From assembly GCA_944324965.1 (NCBI GenBank), contig CALUYH010000004.1:1-64000 (forward strand): a stretch of 64,000 bases of DNA. Direction: 5' to 3'. The notes under the pieces are model-generated. The model did not search any database. It was not told the origin of the DNA and saw only the letters and a program-made list of their open reading frames with translations. Source of the stretch: Candidatus Avelusimicrobium gallinaceum. GTDB lineage: Bacteria; Elusimicrobiota; Elusimicrobia; Elusimicrobiales; Elusimicrobiaceae. A program made the translations under genes and the position numbers. How positions within the stretch are numbered: the first letter of the stretch is position 1; every line of letters begins with the position of its first letter. Shown one piece after another: positions 1-9,600 of the stretch.

Positions 1-2
1 GC

Positions 3-185
3 GCGGCTGCACGAAAAGATGAAGAATTATTTGATGCGCCTCCGGGTACGTCGGATATAGTTAGTGTAGGCGCAATCAGCCAAAAATCAACCCTGCCGCC
101 CGAAATGTTGACGGCCTGGATACCGGCAAAAATAAAAATTGGGGAATATCCCGATGGTTTGAACAGGGAGAAAGGCTGGAGTTAA
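3..185 (+). CDS. C-terminal end of an unknown protein (5' truncated)
   Basis: An open frame enters from the left edge and runs 60 codons to a TAA at 183-185 without interruption. The translated tail ends ...GLNREKGWS and includes a stretch PPEMLTAWIPAKIKIGEYP. The start lies outside the window. I do not recognise the family; there is no visible motif, membrane segment or repeat. It was kept because the frame is open from the edge, composition looks protein-like, and the terminator at 311-338 follows it in the right orientation. A short chance frame cannot be excluded. Confidence 0.5.
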   Translation, partial: AAARKDEELFDAPPGTSDIVSVGAISQKSTLPPEMLTAWIPAKIKIGEYPDGLNREKGWS

Positions 186-310
186 AAAATAAAAGAGGCG
201 CAAAACGCTGAGGCACTGCGTGATGTCGTACAATGCGAGATGCGCCCCCTTGCGTCGGATTATTCATCCGCGCAAAAAACGTTTTGAGGTGCGGACGAGC
301 AGATTTAACA

Positions 311-338
311 AAACACCCCGCGCTCCCGCGGGGTGTTT
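311..338. terminator. Bidirectional hairpin terminator
   Basis: A 12-bp perfect stem (311-322 with 327-338) around a CTCC loop, with A-rich sequence on the left and T-rich sequence on the right. It sits between two convergent genes and can serve both. Confidence 0.8.
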
Positions 339-347
339 TAAATCCTT

Positions 348-572
348 TTATTTAGCGTTTACCATTTTAGCTCTGGAAATATCACCCTTCTTGTCCAAGA
401 AGTAGAGATATCCTTTTTCTTTTTTGATACCGCATTTTTCTACTTTTTTCGGTTTGCCGCCTTTTTTGCCGCCTCTGGCCATTTGCACACGGGCGATGTC
501 GCCGTCTTTGTCAATGTAGTAGAGGAAGCCGTCTTCGCGGTCCATTCCAACTTTCAGTACTTTTTCTGCCAT
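348..572 (-). CDS. 74-residue protein of two tandem DG-rich repeats
   Basis: Start chosen at 572 because an AAGGAGG ribosome site (about 582-588) precedes it; a longer in-frame extension to 716 has none. The protein is two copies of a ~28-residue unit, residues 4-31 and 43-70, following KVxKxG-xxxExGaLYaaDKxGDI-xRxxM (a, aromatic or aliphatic), joined by a basic Gly/Lys linker (GGKKGGKPK). No signal peptide or membrane segment; very basic. Two of its four Arg codons are AGA, rare elsewhere here but common in rplM, suggesting strong expression. It has no gene partner. I do not know a function; the pattern suggests a small beta-hairpin repeat protein, perhaps nucleic-acid or protein binding, which is inference only. 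Confidence 0.85.
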   Translation of the reverse strand: MAEKVLKVGMDREDGFLYYIDKDGDIARVQMARGGKKGGKPKKVEKCGIKKEKGYLYFLDKKGDISRAKMVNAK

Positions 573-722
573 GTAGCTAATCCTCCTTTTAAGGAAAACA
601 GTCTTACCGAAAAAGTCTAATAAAATTTGCCGTGCTTTGCAAGGGATTTTTTTCGTCGGAGTCTCTTCGGACGGATTTTTGACAGTACGCGTAGGAGCGC
701 CGACCGACGGCCGCAAGGGCGG

Positions 723-754
723 TTTCCCTATATTGTATAGGGAAATGCTATAAT
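723..754 (+). promoter_or_regulatory. smc promoter with palindromic candidate operator
   Basis: An extended -10 box, TGCTATAAT, lies at 746-754. Directly upstream, 723-732 (tttccctata) and 736-745 (tatagggaaa) form a perfect 10-bp inverted repeat around TTG, covering the whole spacer and -35 region. No T-tract follows, so it is not a terminator. A regulator-binding site is the simplest reading. Confidence 0.6.
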
Positions 755-781
755 CAAAATATATCTACCTGAGGGGACCTT

Positions 782-3700
782 ATGTATCTGAAAGCTATTG
801 AAATTATGGGTTTTAAATCCTTCGCCGACAAATCCCGCCTGGACTTTGAACCCGGCATTACCTGCGTTGTCGGCCCGAACGGCTGCGGCAAATCCAACGT
901 GATTGATTCCGTCCGCTGGGCCATTGGTGAGATGAGCTGGAAGTCCCTCCGCTCGTCTTCTATGGTAGATATTATTTTTAACGGTACGGCCAAGCGCGCT
1001 CCTTTAAATATGGCGCAGGTGAGTATGGTGTTTGATAACGCCACCCGCCAGCTGCCGCTGGATTTTGACGAAATCACCGTCACGCGCAAAATTTTCCGCT
1101 CCGGCGAAAGCGAATACTATTTAAATAAGGTGCAGTGCCGCCTGCGCGACATCCGCGATTTGTTTTTGGACACGGGTATCGGCGGCGAAGGCTACGCCAT
1201 TATTGACCAGGGCGGCGTGGAAAGCGTGCTTTCCGCCTCGCCGGAACAGCGCCGCGAAATGTTTGAAGAAGTCGCCGGCGTTTCCAAATACAAAGCCAAA
1301 CGCGAAGAATGCATCAAGCGCTTGGAACGCGTGGATTTGGACTTGGCCCGCCTGGCCGACACGGTGGCCCTCATTGAAGAACAGATTAAAAAATTAGACA
1401 GCGAAGCCAAAAAAGCCCGCCTGTACCAACGTTACCGCGACGAACTGAAAGAAAGCGAAATTGCCATTTCCGTCTGCTCCATTAAAGAGTCGGACGCGTT
1501 AATCGCCAAGCACACGGCCGAGCTGGAACCCGTTTTGCGCAAGCTGGAAGATTTGGAAGCGCGCATTTCCGCGCAGGAAGGCGCCGCCGCGGCGTTGGAT
1601 TTAAATTTAACGCACAAGCAAAAAGAAGCCGCCGAATTTAACGAAAAAATTTCCGCCAGCAAATACCAGGTGGGTTTATTGGAAGGCGCCATTAAAAACT
1701 GTGACAATTTAACCGCCGAATTGACGGCGCAAATCGCCTCCTCCGGTGCCGAGGCCCAACGCGGCCAAAGCCGCTTGCAGGAGCTGGCCCCCGCCATTGC
1801 CAAACTCAAGGAACAGTTGGCCGCCGTGGCCGCCGAGCTGACGCCCTTGCAGGAAAATTACAACACCCAGGTGGCGCAGGCGCAGCAATTGGAAAACGAC
1901 CTCCGCCAGGCGGAAGGGGAAATGCAGCGCGTGTCCAACGAGCTGATGACGCTGGTGCGCAAACAGATGGAAGTTTCCAACCGCATCTCGTTGGAAGAAT
2001 CTTCCGCCCAGCGCGAAAATGAAGATTTAATCACGGCCGAAAAAACCAGCCAAACGCAAACGGAAGGCTTAAGCGCGCTGCACCAGGCGCTGGAAGAAAT
2101 CGCCGGCCGCCTGCAGGCCAAGCAGCACGAAGCGGACGAAGCCCGCCGGGCCATCACCGCGGGCGAAGAAACCCTGCGCAATTTGCAAACGCAGCGTACC
2201 GCGCTGAACGACAAGCTGTCCGCCGTCAAATCGGCCCGCGCCGCGTTAAACGCCAAGCTGGAAATGATTCAAACCCAGGGCAAAAACGACCCGTACTGGG
2301 TGGGCGCCAAAACGGTGGCTCAAAGCAATTTGCCCGGCGTGAAAGGTACGCTCCGCAAAGCGCTTAAATACCCGGCCGCGTTAAGCGTGGCGGTGGAAGA
2401 AGCCTTCGGCAAATACCTGGACGCCGTCTTGTGCGCGGACGAACAAACGGTGCAGCAGGCTTTGAATTTGTTAAAACAGCACGGCAAAGCACGTGCCAAA
2501 TTTATCATCTTGTCTGCCGTGCCGCAAACGGCGGACGCGGGCGCGGAAAATGCACTTAAAAAGCAGCTGACGTACGCGCCGGAACTGGAAAATTTAATTA
2601 ACTGCCTGATCGGCGGGTATTCTTACCAAGACGGGGCCGTAAAAGGCGGATTTTTTGTGGGCGGCGGCGCGGCGGACGTACGCGCGCCGGAAGCCTACTG
2701 GGGCGAAGAAGAAACCGTCCGCGGCGAAATGGAGGCCAAGGCGGCCGAAGAAGACGCCGTGTCCAAAGAAATCATCGCCAATTACGACGCCCTGACCAAA
2801 GCCGATGAAGCCCTGAAAAACCTGCGTGCCAAATCGCAGGAAGCGGTGGTGGCGCTCAACTCCGTGCAGAACGAACGCGCCAACAAAGAACGCGAATTAA
2901 ATACGGCGCAGGAAACGCTCAAGCGCGCCGCCGCGCGCAAGCAGGAAATTTTGCTGCGGGTGGAAAGCCGCAAGAAAAACGTGGAAGGCCTTAAAAAACA
3001 ACTGGAAGACCTGAAAAACACCCACGCGCAAACGGCCGCCAAAGGCGAAGAACTCAAAACCAAACAAGCCACTTTGCGGCAAAACGCGGAAAAAATCAAA
3101 AGCGACATCAACGCCCTAAGCGCCAAGCTCTACGAAGTAAAAATCAAAAAGAACAACGTGGAGTTGGATTTAAAATCCACCGAGTACGAATTTAACAGCT
3201 TAACCGACAGCGAAGGCAAACGCAACGAAAAAATCGCCTCTTCCAACCTGCGCTTAAAAAGCCTGGCGGAAGAAAAACTTTCCACCCAGGCCAAGCTGTC
3301 TGCCGAGCGTGACACGCTGGCCAAATTGGAAGTGGACGAACACAAAATGCGCGCCGACCTGGAAGCCCTGAAAAAGGAATACAGCGACAAAACGGCCGCG
3401 TTAAACGCCTGCAAAAAAGAATCGTCCGAGCTGGCCATTAAAAAGAACGATTTGGAAAACGCCCTCACCAATGCCCGCCGCCAGCGCACCACCGTGGTGA
3501 ACAATATGTTTGAAAGCTGGAACATCACCCCGGAAGAAGCTCAAATGAACTACGGTGACAAAACGGTGGACTACGAACGCGTGAAAATGATGCGCAAACG
3601 CATTGAAAATATGGGCGCCGTGAACATGACCGCACCGGAAGAATACGACGCGCTGACCGAACGCCACACCTTCCTGCGTACGCAAATTGCGGACTTGGAA

Positions 3701-4264
3701 GGCGCCAAGAAAGATTTAAAATCCGCCATCAACAAAATCAACCAAACCACGCGCGAAAATTTCAAATACACGTTTGAACAAGTGCGTATGCATTTTAAAA
3801 ACATTTATCAAACGCTGTTCCGCGGCGGCGAGTGCGATTTGGTACTCACCCAGCCCGAAAACCTGCTGGAAACCGGCATTGAAATCTATGCACAACCCCC
3901 GGGCAAAAAACTGCTGAACATTTCCTCTATGTCCGGCGGCGAGAAAACGCTTACCGCTATGTCTTTGCTGTTTGCGTTCTTTACGCACAACCCGTCCCCG
4001 TTCTGCATTATGGACGAGGCCGACGCCGCCCTGGACGAAGCCAACGTGGAACGCTATGTGAACCTGATTAAAGAATTCTCCAAGACCACGCAGTTCATCG
4101 TGGTCACGCACAACAAACGCACGATGGAAGCCGCCCGGATGCTCTACGGGATTACGATGGAAGAAAGCGGCGTGTCCAAGGTGATGTCCGTCAACCTGGA
4201 AGACCGCACCAACCCGGAGGCCGCCAAAAAGAAAGAAGCCATCGAGGCCATGGCGGAGGCGTAA
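782..4264 (+). CDS. smc: Chromosome segregation SMC ATPase
   Basis: Structural maintenance of chromosomes protein, the ATP-driven DNA-loop organiser of the nucleoid. At 1160 residues it has the full family layout: N-terminal ATPase half with Walker A GPNGCGKSNVID (residues 31-42), a long first coiled coil, a Gly-rich hinge about residues 505-650 (DPYWVGAKT onward), a second coiled coil, and a C-terminal half with the signature SSMSGGEKTL (about 1047-1056) and Walker B FCIMDEADAALDE (about 1074-1086). A GAGGGG site precedes the ATG. The kleisin partners scpA/scpB are not in the window. The stop codon overlaps the next ATG (TAATG), so the phosphoesterase is probably translationally coupled. Confidence 0.97.
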   Translation: MYLKAIEIMGFKSFADKSRLDFEPGITCVVGPNGCGKSNVIDSVRWAIGEMSWKSLRSSSMVDIIFNGTAKRAPLNMAQVSMVFDNATRQLPLDFDEITVTRKIFRSGESEYYLNKVQCRLRDIRDLFLDTGIGGEGYAIIDQGGVESVLSASPEQRREMFEEVAGVSKYKAKREECIKRLERVDLDLARLADTVALIEEQIKKLDSEAKKARLYQRYRDELKESEIAISVCSIKESDALIAKHTAELEPVLRKLEDLEARISAQEGAAAALDLNLTHKQKEAAEFNEKISASKYQVGLLEGAIKNCDNLTAELTAQIASSGAEAQRGQSRLQELAPAIAKLKEQLAAVAAELTPLQENYNTQVAQAQQLENDLRQAEGEMQRVSNELMTLVRKQMEVSNRISLEESSAQRENEDLITAEKTSQTQTEGLSALHQALEEIAGRLQAKQHEADEARRAITAGEETLRNLQTQRTALNDKLSAVKSARAALNAKLEMIQTQGKNDPYWVGAKTVAQSNLPGVKGTLRKALKYPAALSVAVEEAFGKYLDAVLCADEQTVQQALNLLKQHGKARAKFIILSAVPQTADAGAENALKKQLTYAPELENLINCLIGGYSYQDGAVKGGFFVGGGAADVRAPEAYWGEEETVRGEMEAKAAEEDAVSKEIIANYDALTKADEALKNLRAKSQEAVVALNSVQNERANKERELNTAQETLKRAAARKQEILLRVESRKKNVEGLKKQLEDLKNTHAQTAAKGEELKTKQATLRQNAEKIKSDINALSAKLYEVKIKKNNVELDLKSTEYEFNSLTDSEGKRNEKIASSNLRLKSLAEEKLSTQAKLSAERDTLAKLEVDEHKMRADLEALKKEYSDKTAALNACKKESSELAIKKNDLENALTNARRQRTTVVNNMFESWNITPEEAQMNYGDKTVDYERVKMMRKRIENMGAVNMTAPEEYDALTERHTFLRTQIADLEGAKKDLKSAINKINQTTRENFKYTFEQVRMHFKNIYQTLFRGGECDLVLTQPENLLETGIEIYAQPPGKKLLNISSMSGGEKTLTAMSLLFAFFTHNPSPFCIMDEADAALDEANVERYVNLIKEFSKTTQFIVVTHNKRTMEAARMLYGITMEESGVSKVMSVNLEDRTNPEAAKKKEAIEAMAEA

Positions 4265-5001
4265 TGAAAATAGGCGTATTTTCGGACGTGCACGGCAACC
4301 TGGAAGCGCTTACCGCGTGCCTGGCCCGCTACAAAAAAGAAGGCGTAAAAAACTTTATTTATTGCGGCGATATGATTGGCTACGGCCCAGACCCGGAAAA
4401 ATGCGTGCGCAAAATTGCCGACCTGCACCTGCTTGCCTGTGTGTTGGGCAATCACGATGCGGTGTTTGTGCAGCCCGAATTGGAGGCCTTTTTTAATTAC
4501 GACGCCAAAGCCGCCCTGGAAGAAAACAAAAAAATCCTGAGCGAAAAATCCATCCGCTATTTGTCTTCCTTGCCCAGCGTGGAACACGGCACCGATTTTA
4601 CCGTAGTGCACGGCACGCCGGCGGATCCTATTAAAGAGTATTTCTCCAGCTGTTCGCAGTTTCAGGACAATTATCCGCTGTGGACGGGGCGCGTGTGCTT
4701 TGTGGGGCATACGCATTTGCCGTTCTATATGAAGGGCACCTCCCGCTCCTGCCTGATTTATTTAAACAAAAAAGAGGACGCCACCGTGCGCCTGACGGAT
4801 AAATTCCGCTATGTCATCAATCCGGGCTCGGTAGGCAAGCCGCGGGACAACAACCCGCAGGCCTCCTTCGGCATTTGGGATACGACCGCCAAAACGTTTC
4901 GCTTTTTGCGCCAATCGTACGACTTCCGCCCCACGCAGGAAAAAATGCGCCAGCAAAAAATGCCTTCCTTTCTGGTGGACAGTTTGGCCCTCGGCTTATA
5001 A
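4264..5001 (+). CDS. Calcineurin-like metallophosphoesterase
   Basis: A 245-residue cytosolic two-metal phosphoesterase. Metal-binding motifs appear in order: SDVHGN (D8, H10), CGDMIGYGPDP (D36), LGNHD (N63, H64), VVHGTP (about 116) and VGHTHLP (about 145). The C-terminal NPGSVGKPRDNNPQASF segment is typical of the bacterial YfcE/DUF2436-like group of diadenosine-tetraphosphatase-related enzymes. The substrate cannot be told from sequence. It overlaps the smc stop by one base and shares its transcript; a terminator follows at 5017. Nothing links the activity to SMC apart from position. Confidence 0.88.
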   Translation: MKIGVFSDVHGNLEALTACLARYKKEGVKNFIYCGDMIGYGPDPEKCVRKIADLHLLACVLGNHDAVFVQPELEAFFNYDAKAALEENKKILSEKSIRYLSSLPSVEHGTDFTVVHGTPADPIKEYFSSCSQFQDNYPLWTGRVCFVGHTHLPFYMKGTSRSCLIYLNKKEDATVRLTDKFRYVINPGSVGKPRDNNPQASFGIWDTTAKTFRFLRQSYDFRPTQEKMRQQKMPSFLVDSLALGL

Positions 5002-5016
5002 ATTTAACATAAAAAT

Positions 5017-5039
5017 GCCCGCCGTAAGGCGGGCTTTTT
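5017..5039. terminator. Hairpin terminator between convergent genes
   Basis: GCCCGCC, GTAA loop, GGCGGGC, then TTTTT; an A-run on the other side lets it act on both strands. Confidence 0.9.
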
Positions 5040-5044
5040 AACGG

Positions 5045-6400
5045 TTATTTGGAACGGCGAAACAGGCATTTTCGCTTTTGCCACAGCTGCGCCGCGGCAA
5101 TCCCCGCCAATATGCACAGCACAAATTCAAACGGCGCCCGGAAGCGCGCATACGCCCCGAAAAACGTGGAGCCTATCATCCAAAAATAGAGGCAGTAAAC
5201 GCCCAAAAAGAACGCCTCCGCCCGTTGCTTCTTCCATACCAGCCACCATCCCGCAAGGCTCAAAAGGACCGTCACAAATACCTGCCCGGCGGCCAGGCAA
5301 AACAAGATTTTGGCTTTCCAGCCTTGCAGCCACCCCGCGTGCACGGCCGCCGTTTGGTTCAACATTTGCGCGTCCAAGGCTTCTTCGGTGGCCGTACCGC
5401 CGTTTAGCAGGCGGGATAAATGCACAAAATTGGCTCCAAACAGCGTTTTGGCCGCCCACAGCGGGGCGTGTGTCAGTTTATACCAAAAGCCTTCCCAAAT
5501 GAGCGGTTTGGCCAGCGCTTTGTAGAGCCGCACCTGTTGCGCCGCCGGCAAATCGTGGAACCCGGGCGGGAGCGCTTGCTGCAACGCTTCGTGCGCCTGT
5601 GTGACGGATACATTTCCTTTGTGGGCCAGGTAATCTTCGTTCCACATATACAGGTTGTAGGCCCCCACGCTGGTAAACCCGCCGAACCCGGTTTGGACGG
5701 CGTTGCGAATTTGCCACGGGACGATACATAAAACCAGCGGCACGACAAAAAAGAGCAAAATTTTGCGGACGGGAAAACGTATCAACTTGCCCGCGCTGAA
5801 ACACGCCAGAATGACCGCGGACGCAAACATCCAGTAGTAAGCGGCCGGACGCACATAAACGGCGGCGGCCAGCAGAACGGCGGCGGCGGCTAAATCGCGC
5901 CCGCGGGGGTGTGAAAAAAAACGGATGATAAAATATACGCTCCACGCCAGCAAAAACACGCACAGGGTTTCGGTCAGCACCGCAAAGGACAGCGTGAAAT
6001 ACAGCACGCTTACAGCGCAAAAACCGGCGGCCCAGCGGGCGGCGTTTTGGGTGGCTAATTGGCGGGCGATGAGATAGACCGGAATAAGCAGCAAAAGCGA
6101 CAACAGGTTTTGTACGATTGTCACCGCCCACGTAAGGTTGCCCGCCAGCGCTTGGATAAGCGCCAGGAAAAACGGATAGCCCGGCGTGCGTAAGAGCATC
6201 GGGGCGACGGATACGGCCTCCCACATTTGTCCGTATTGCAGCAGCGTTTGCGCCGGATACACATATGTAAGCGAGTCCGGGAACGCCAGCACGCTTTCCC
6301 CCAGCGGGTTGCAAAAATACACGTATGCGCAGGCCGCCGCTTTCAGTGCGGCCAGCGCAATAAAAATCCGGCGGAATACGCGGTCTTTAAAAAGAGGCAT
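5045..6400 (-). CDS. GT-C fold membrane glycosyltransferase (GT39/83-like)
   Basis: A 451-residue multi-pass membrane protein with about ten hydrophobic segments. The first periplasmic loop carries the acidic motif FPDSLTYVYPA and RTPGYPFFLAL, the hallmark of polyprenyl-phosphate-sugar-dependent glycosyltransferases (PMT/ArnT type), which modify cell-envelope glycans, lipids or proteins on the outer face of the inner membrane. Acceptor unknown. The frame remains open into tRNA-Ala, but Met at 6400 (MPLFKDRVF) is the sensible start: a TACAAT box at 6407-6412 lies 6 bases upstream, implying a leaderless transcript. Another in-frame ATG at 6460 abuts the tRNA terminator and has no ribosome site. 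Single gene; shares the 5017 terminator. Confidence 0.85.
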   Translation of the reverse strand: MPLFKDRVFRRIFIALAALKAAACAYVYFCNPLGESVLAFPDSLTYVYPAQTLLQYGQMWEAVSVAPMLLRTPGYPFFLALIQALAGNLTWAVTIVQNLLSLLLLIPVYLIARQLATQNAARWAAGFCAVSVLYFTLSFAVLTETLCVFLLAWSVYFIIRFFSHPRGRDLAAAAVLLAAAVYVRPAAYYWMFASAVILACFSAGKLIRFPVRKILLFFVVPLVLCIVPWQIRNAVQTGFGGFTSVGAYNLYMWNEDYLAHKGNVSVTQAHEALQQALPPGFHDLPAAQQVRLYKALAKPLIWEGFWYKLTHAPLWAAKTLFGANFVHLSRLLNGGTATEEALDAQMLNQTAAVHAGWLQGWKAKILFCLAAGQVFVTVLLSLAGWWLVWKKQRAEAFFLGVYCLYFWMIGSTFFGAYARFRAPFEFVLCILAGIAAAQLWQKRKCLFRRSK

Positions 6401-6412
6401 ATCTTTATTGTA
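6401..6412 (-). promoter_or_regulatory. Candidate leaderless promoter of the glycosyltransferase
   Basis: On the minus strand TACAAT (6412-6407) is followed by AAAGAT and then the ATG at 6400. No Shine-Dalgarno sequence fits in the interval. Confidence 0.5.
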
Positions 6413-6460
6413 TGAAATTGCGGCGGGAAATTTGGCGTTGGGGGAATAAAAATTGCCCAT

Positions 6461-6485
6461 AAAAAAACCCCGCTTTACGCGGGGT
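6461..6485 (-). terminator. Terminator of tRNA-Ala
   Basis: Minus-strand ACCCCGC, GTAAA loop, GCGGGGT followed by seven T. It begins just downstream of the tRNA 3' end. Confidence 0.85.
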
Positions 6486-6496
6486 AAAATAAAAAA

Positions 6497-6572
6497 TGGT
6501 GGACCTGACAAGGATCGAACTTGCGACCTCCTGCATGCCATGCAGGCGCTCTCCCAGCTGAGCTACAGGCCC
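6497..6572 (-). tRNA. tRNA-Ala (anticodon GGC)
   Basis: A 76-base cloverleaf: acceptor gggcctg paired with caggtcc, discriminator A and an encoded CCA, D-arm with AGCTCAGCTGGGAGAGC, anticodon loop ATGGCAT (anticodon GGC, reads GCC/GCU), T-arm GTTCGATCC. Flanked by a good promoter and a terminator, so transcribed alone. Confidence 0.97.
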
Positions 6573-6588
6573 TTCTCACTACCTAATT

Positions 6589-6617
6589 ATTATAACAGTT
6601 TTTAAATAAAAGTGCAA
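6589..6617 (-). promoter_or_regulatory. tRNA-Ala promoter
   Basis: TTGCAC (6617-6612), 17-base spacer, TATAAT (6594-6589) on the minus strand, 16 bases before the mature tRNA 5' end. A model sigma-70-type promoter for this genome. Confidence 0.85.
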
Positions 6618-6630
6618 CTTTTCCTCCTAA

Positions 6631-6658
6631 CAGAAAAGGCCCTTGCGGGCCTTTTCTG
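6631..6658. terminator. Hairpin terminator after the autotransporter gene
   Basis: A 12-bp stem, CAGAAAAGGCCC with GGGCCTTTTCTG, around TTGC. It follows the stop at 6680 on the minus strand and separates it from the tRNA promoter. Confidence 0.85.
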
Positions 6659-6679
6659 GAGTGGTTAAAAACCGGGAGA

Positions 6680-9600
6680 TTAGAACTGGAACGAAATGTT
6701 CACTTCTCCGCCGAACCCTTCGCGTTTGCCTACCTGGCCGAACACCGTCATGACCGTGTAGAGCGGCAGGAAGGAATCGTGGTTCTGGTAGATGAGCGAG
6801 AATTCGCCGCGTCCGCTCATGCCTTTCATGGAAGCGTCGTCGTTGCTCATTCCGTCTACGGATACGGTGGACTTGCCGTCAAATTCGTAGAGGCCGCTTA
6901 CGCCCAACGAGGGGGTCAACCCGCCCAGATCCAGCGAGCGGAACACATAATCCGCCCCGAAGCGCAAGGCTAAACTCTGCATCGCCGAGAACTGAATTTT
7001 CTGGTCCAAGCTGTCGGAGATGTCTTCGCTGGCTTTGCGGTACCATTGGATATTGGCGAACAAGTCCAAATCTTGGATTAAATTTTCCACAAATCCGGCG
7101 GAAGCCCCGTAGTACATACCGTTGCTGTCAAACGCGGAAAGCAATTCGCTGGAGTTGAAGTCCATATCCATATAGCCTACTTCGGCGCTCAATTCCAAGC
7201 GGCCGGTGTCGCTGTAACGCAGAGAGGTCATCAGACCGCCGCCGCCGGCATTGGCATCACCGGAAACTTTAATCGGGAACGTATCGTACGAACCGGTGGC
7301 GTATTTGGCAAAGAAGCCCAACACCCAATCGTCCGTAAATTTCTTCCAGGCACCCGCCTGCACCAGGCCGGAGTCCAAGTCAAAGCCGCTGCCGGTTTTG
7401 TAGCGCAGGTTATGATACGCCCCGTTTAAGAACGTGTTTTGCTCGGTGTCGCTTTGCCAAATATCGTTCATCGTTTGGCTGATCATTTCCGGCCCATCGC
7501 TGATCAAAGCCAACCCCACCAGCGGCAGCTGGCCGTACATTTCCACGTTGGCTTTATCTTTAACGGAAGAAAGCGTCCATTCCAAGGTATCGCCGTTTAA
7601 TTCCGGCGTCAGGGTAAAAGAATAAGCACCCAAGCGGTTGTTCGCTAACGACACGTCCGAAGTGTATTTAATACAATTCGGATCGCCGTTGCATTCCACC
7701 GGGCCGTAGCCGTCCAAAATTTCACCGGGGGTTAAGATGATCTTCTGGGAATCTTCTTTCATCGCCGTGGAATCCAAGGTTAAGCTGGCGTGAATGTCTC
7801 CGCCGGTGATTTCCAGGCGGGTGTCAAAGTCGCCGTAGATAGAAACCAGCGAGTTGAAATTTTTGAAGTTCGTCATATCGTAGGAAACGAAGTTGTTTCC
7901 GTCGGCGATATGGCTAAATACCAATTTATTGGTATCCGCATAATAAGGATTAGAACCGCCGTAAACCATCCCGTTGATTTGGGTGTTTCCCGCCAAAATA
8001 ACGGTATTGTTTTGGGCGAGCATATTTTCTTGTTTCAGCTCGGCTCCGTCTACATAGCCGCCATACACGTTGCCGGTTAAATTGACGTCGGAAAGCAGAA
8101 TCGTGTTGCCGGAGGCGCTCAATTGATCGTCAATTTGTTCAGCCGTTTTGGTAGAGGTTTCCGTTTCAGTGGTTGCCGTTCCTGCATCATCATACGTATA
8201 AGTGGTAGTTACCGTGGTGGTTACCAAGCCGTTTTTAGATACTTTTTTCTCTTCGGTTATACGGCCCTGGTCGTCCACTTGCTGGGTGGTGTAGTTGACC
8301 TCGCGAACGTATGAAGCAAATCCGCCCACAACGTTTGCGTTAATTGTGCCGTTTTGCAATACGACTGTATTATAGTCAGAAGCCGTTCCAAACCCTTGAA
8401 TGATTTTTTCCGGTTCCGTATCGGTAGGTATTGTATTGGTTTGGCTGATATAATCCGAGGTGGCACCGCCAAAAATATAGCCGTTGGAAGTGCTTAATAC
8501 AGGGGAAATCTGGTTGCCTAAAGCCGTTTTTGTGCCCAGCAGCGCCTGGTTGGTAAGTGAGGCGATGTCCATCACGCCGCCCAAGGCTTCGTCGCTGTTG
8601 TAATTGAGGGTAATGTTGGAGCCGCTGATATTGACGGCGTTGTTGCTGGGGCTTCCGGTAAAGTTAATTGCCCCGCCGATTTCATAAGCTGTCATCGGCG
8701 TATTGGTGATGTTTAACGTGTTGTAATCGGTAGTGCCGCCAATGGTGGAAGAATTGTCTTCCTGCCCGTGAAGCATTTTAACGGCATATAAGGTGCCGTC
8801 GGAAACCGTGGAATTTTGGATATTCATCACGTTATAGCTGGCGTTGTTGTTGACCGCGGATACCGCAGCGGCGGAATTAACGCTAGAGCCATTTAATAAA
8901 TCCAGGCGGTTGTGGTCAAATGTGCCGGTGGATTGTTCTCCGTCGTAAAGAGAGAACCCGCTCTGCGCCGCAAACACGCTGCCGTTTACGGTTGCTTTAT
9001 TTAAGATAACGACGTTGTAGTCGCCGGATACGCCGCCCAGCGAACCATATATATCGCCGTTCACGGTAGAATTGGTGAGGTTGACCGTATTATTATTGTT
9101 GTCACGGTCGGCGGTAATATCGGGGTGGTTATCCACTTCCTCTTGGGTGGTATTTACATACGACAATCCACCTACGATGCCGCCGGTGATGGTGGAGTCC
9201 GTAATGTTGACGGTGTTTCCGGCCGCGTTCCCGACGAAGTATTGGGTTGCCCCGCCGGCTACGGCAACAGGATTTCCATTGATATCAAAAACGCTTTGTC
9301 CCGTTTGCGGATTGACATTAATGGTAGCGCCCGTAATGTTTACGGTATTGTTGGTGGCGTTGCCGGTGTCCCATTTTTCGGCATCTACGGCATCGGCCCG
9401 ATTGGTGCGGGCCAAACCGCCGGCGACTGCTCTACCGGAGATATTCGCATCGGTAATGTTTACCGTGTTGCCTGTGGCGGTATTGTTATACACGGCACCG
9501 CCTGCGATATAATGGTTGTACTGTCCTTCCGGAATGGTGGTGTCCGTCTCCGTAATATCCGTAGAAATATTAAGGGTGTTGTTTGAGGCTGTGTTGTTTA

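Noticed and set aside
5478-6314. 278-residue alternative frame inside the glycosyltransferase gene
   Set aside because: Arg-rich translation with no membrane segments, in the shadow of a convincing multi-pass membrane protein.
6401-6541. N-terminal extension of the glycosyltransferase into tRNA-Ala
   Set aside because: The added residues are encoded by the tRNA and its terminator; the start at 6400 with a -10 box is better.
9060-9600. Repeated GGTAATGTTNACGGTGTT-like blocks that look array-like
   Set aside because: They are degenerate coding repeats of the autotransporter passenger, without constant repeats or unique spacers, so not CRISPR.
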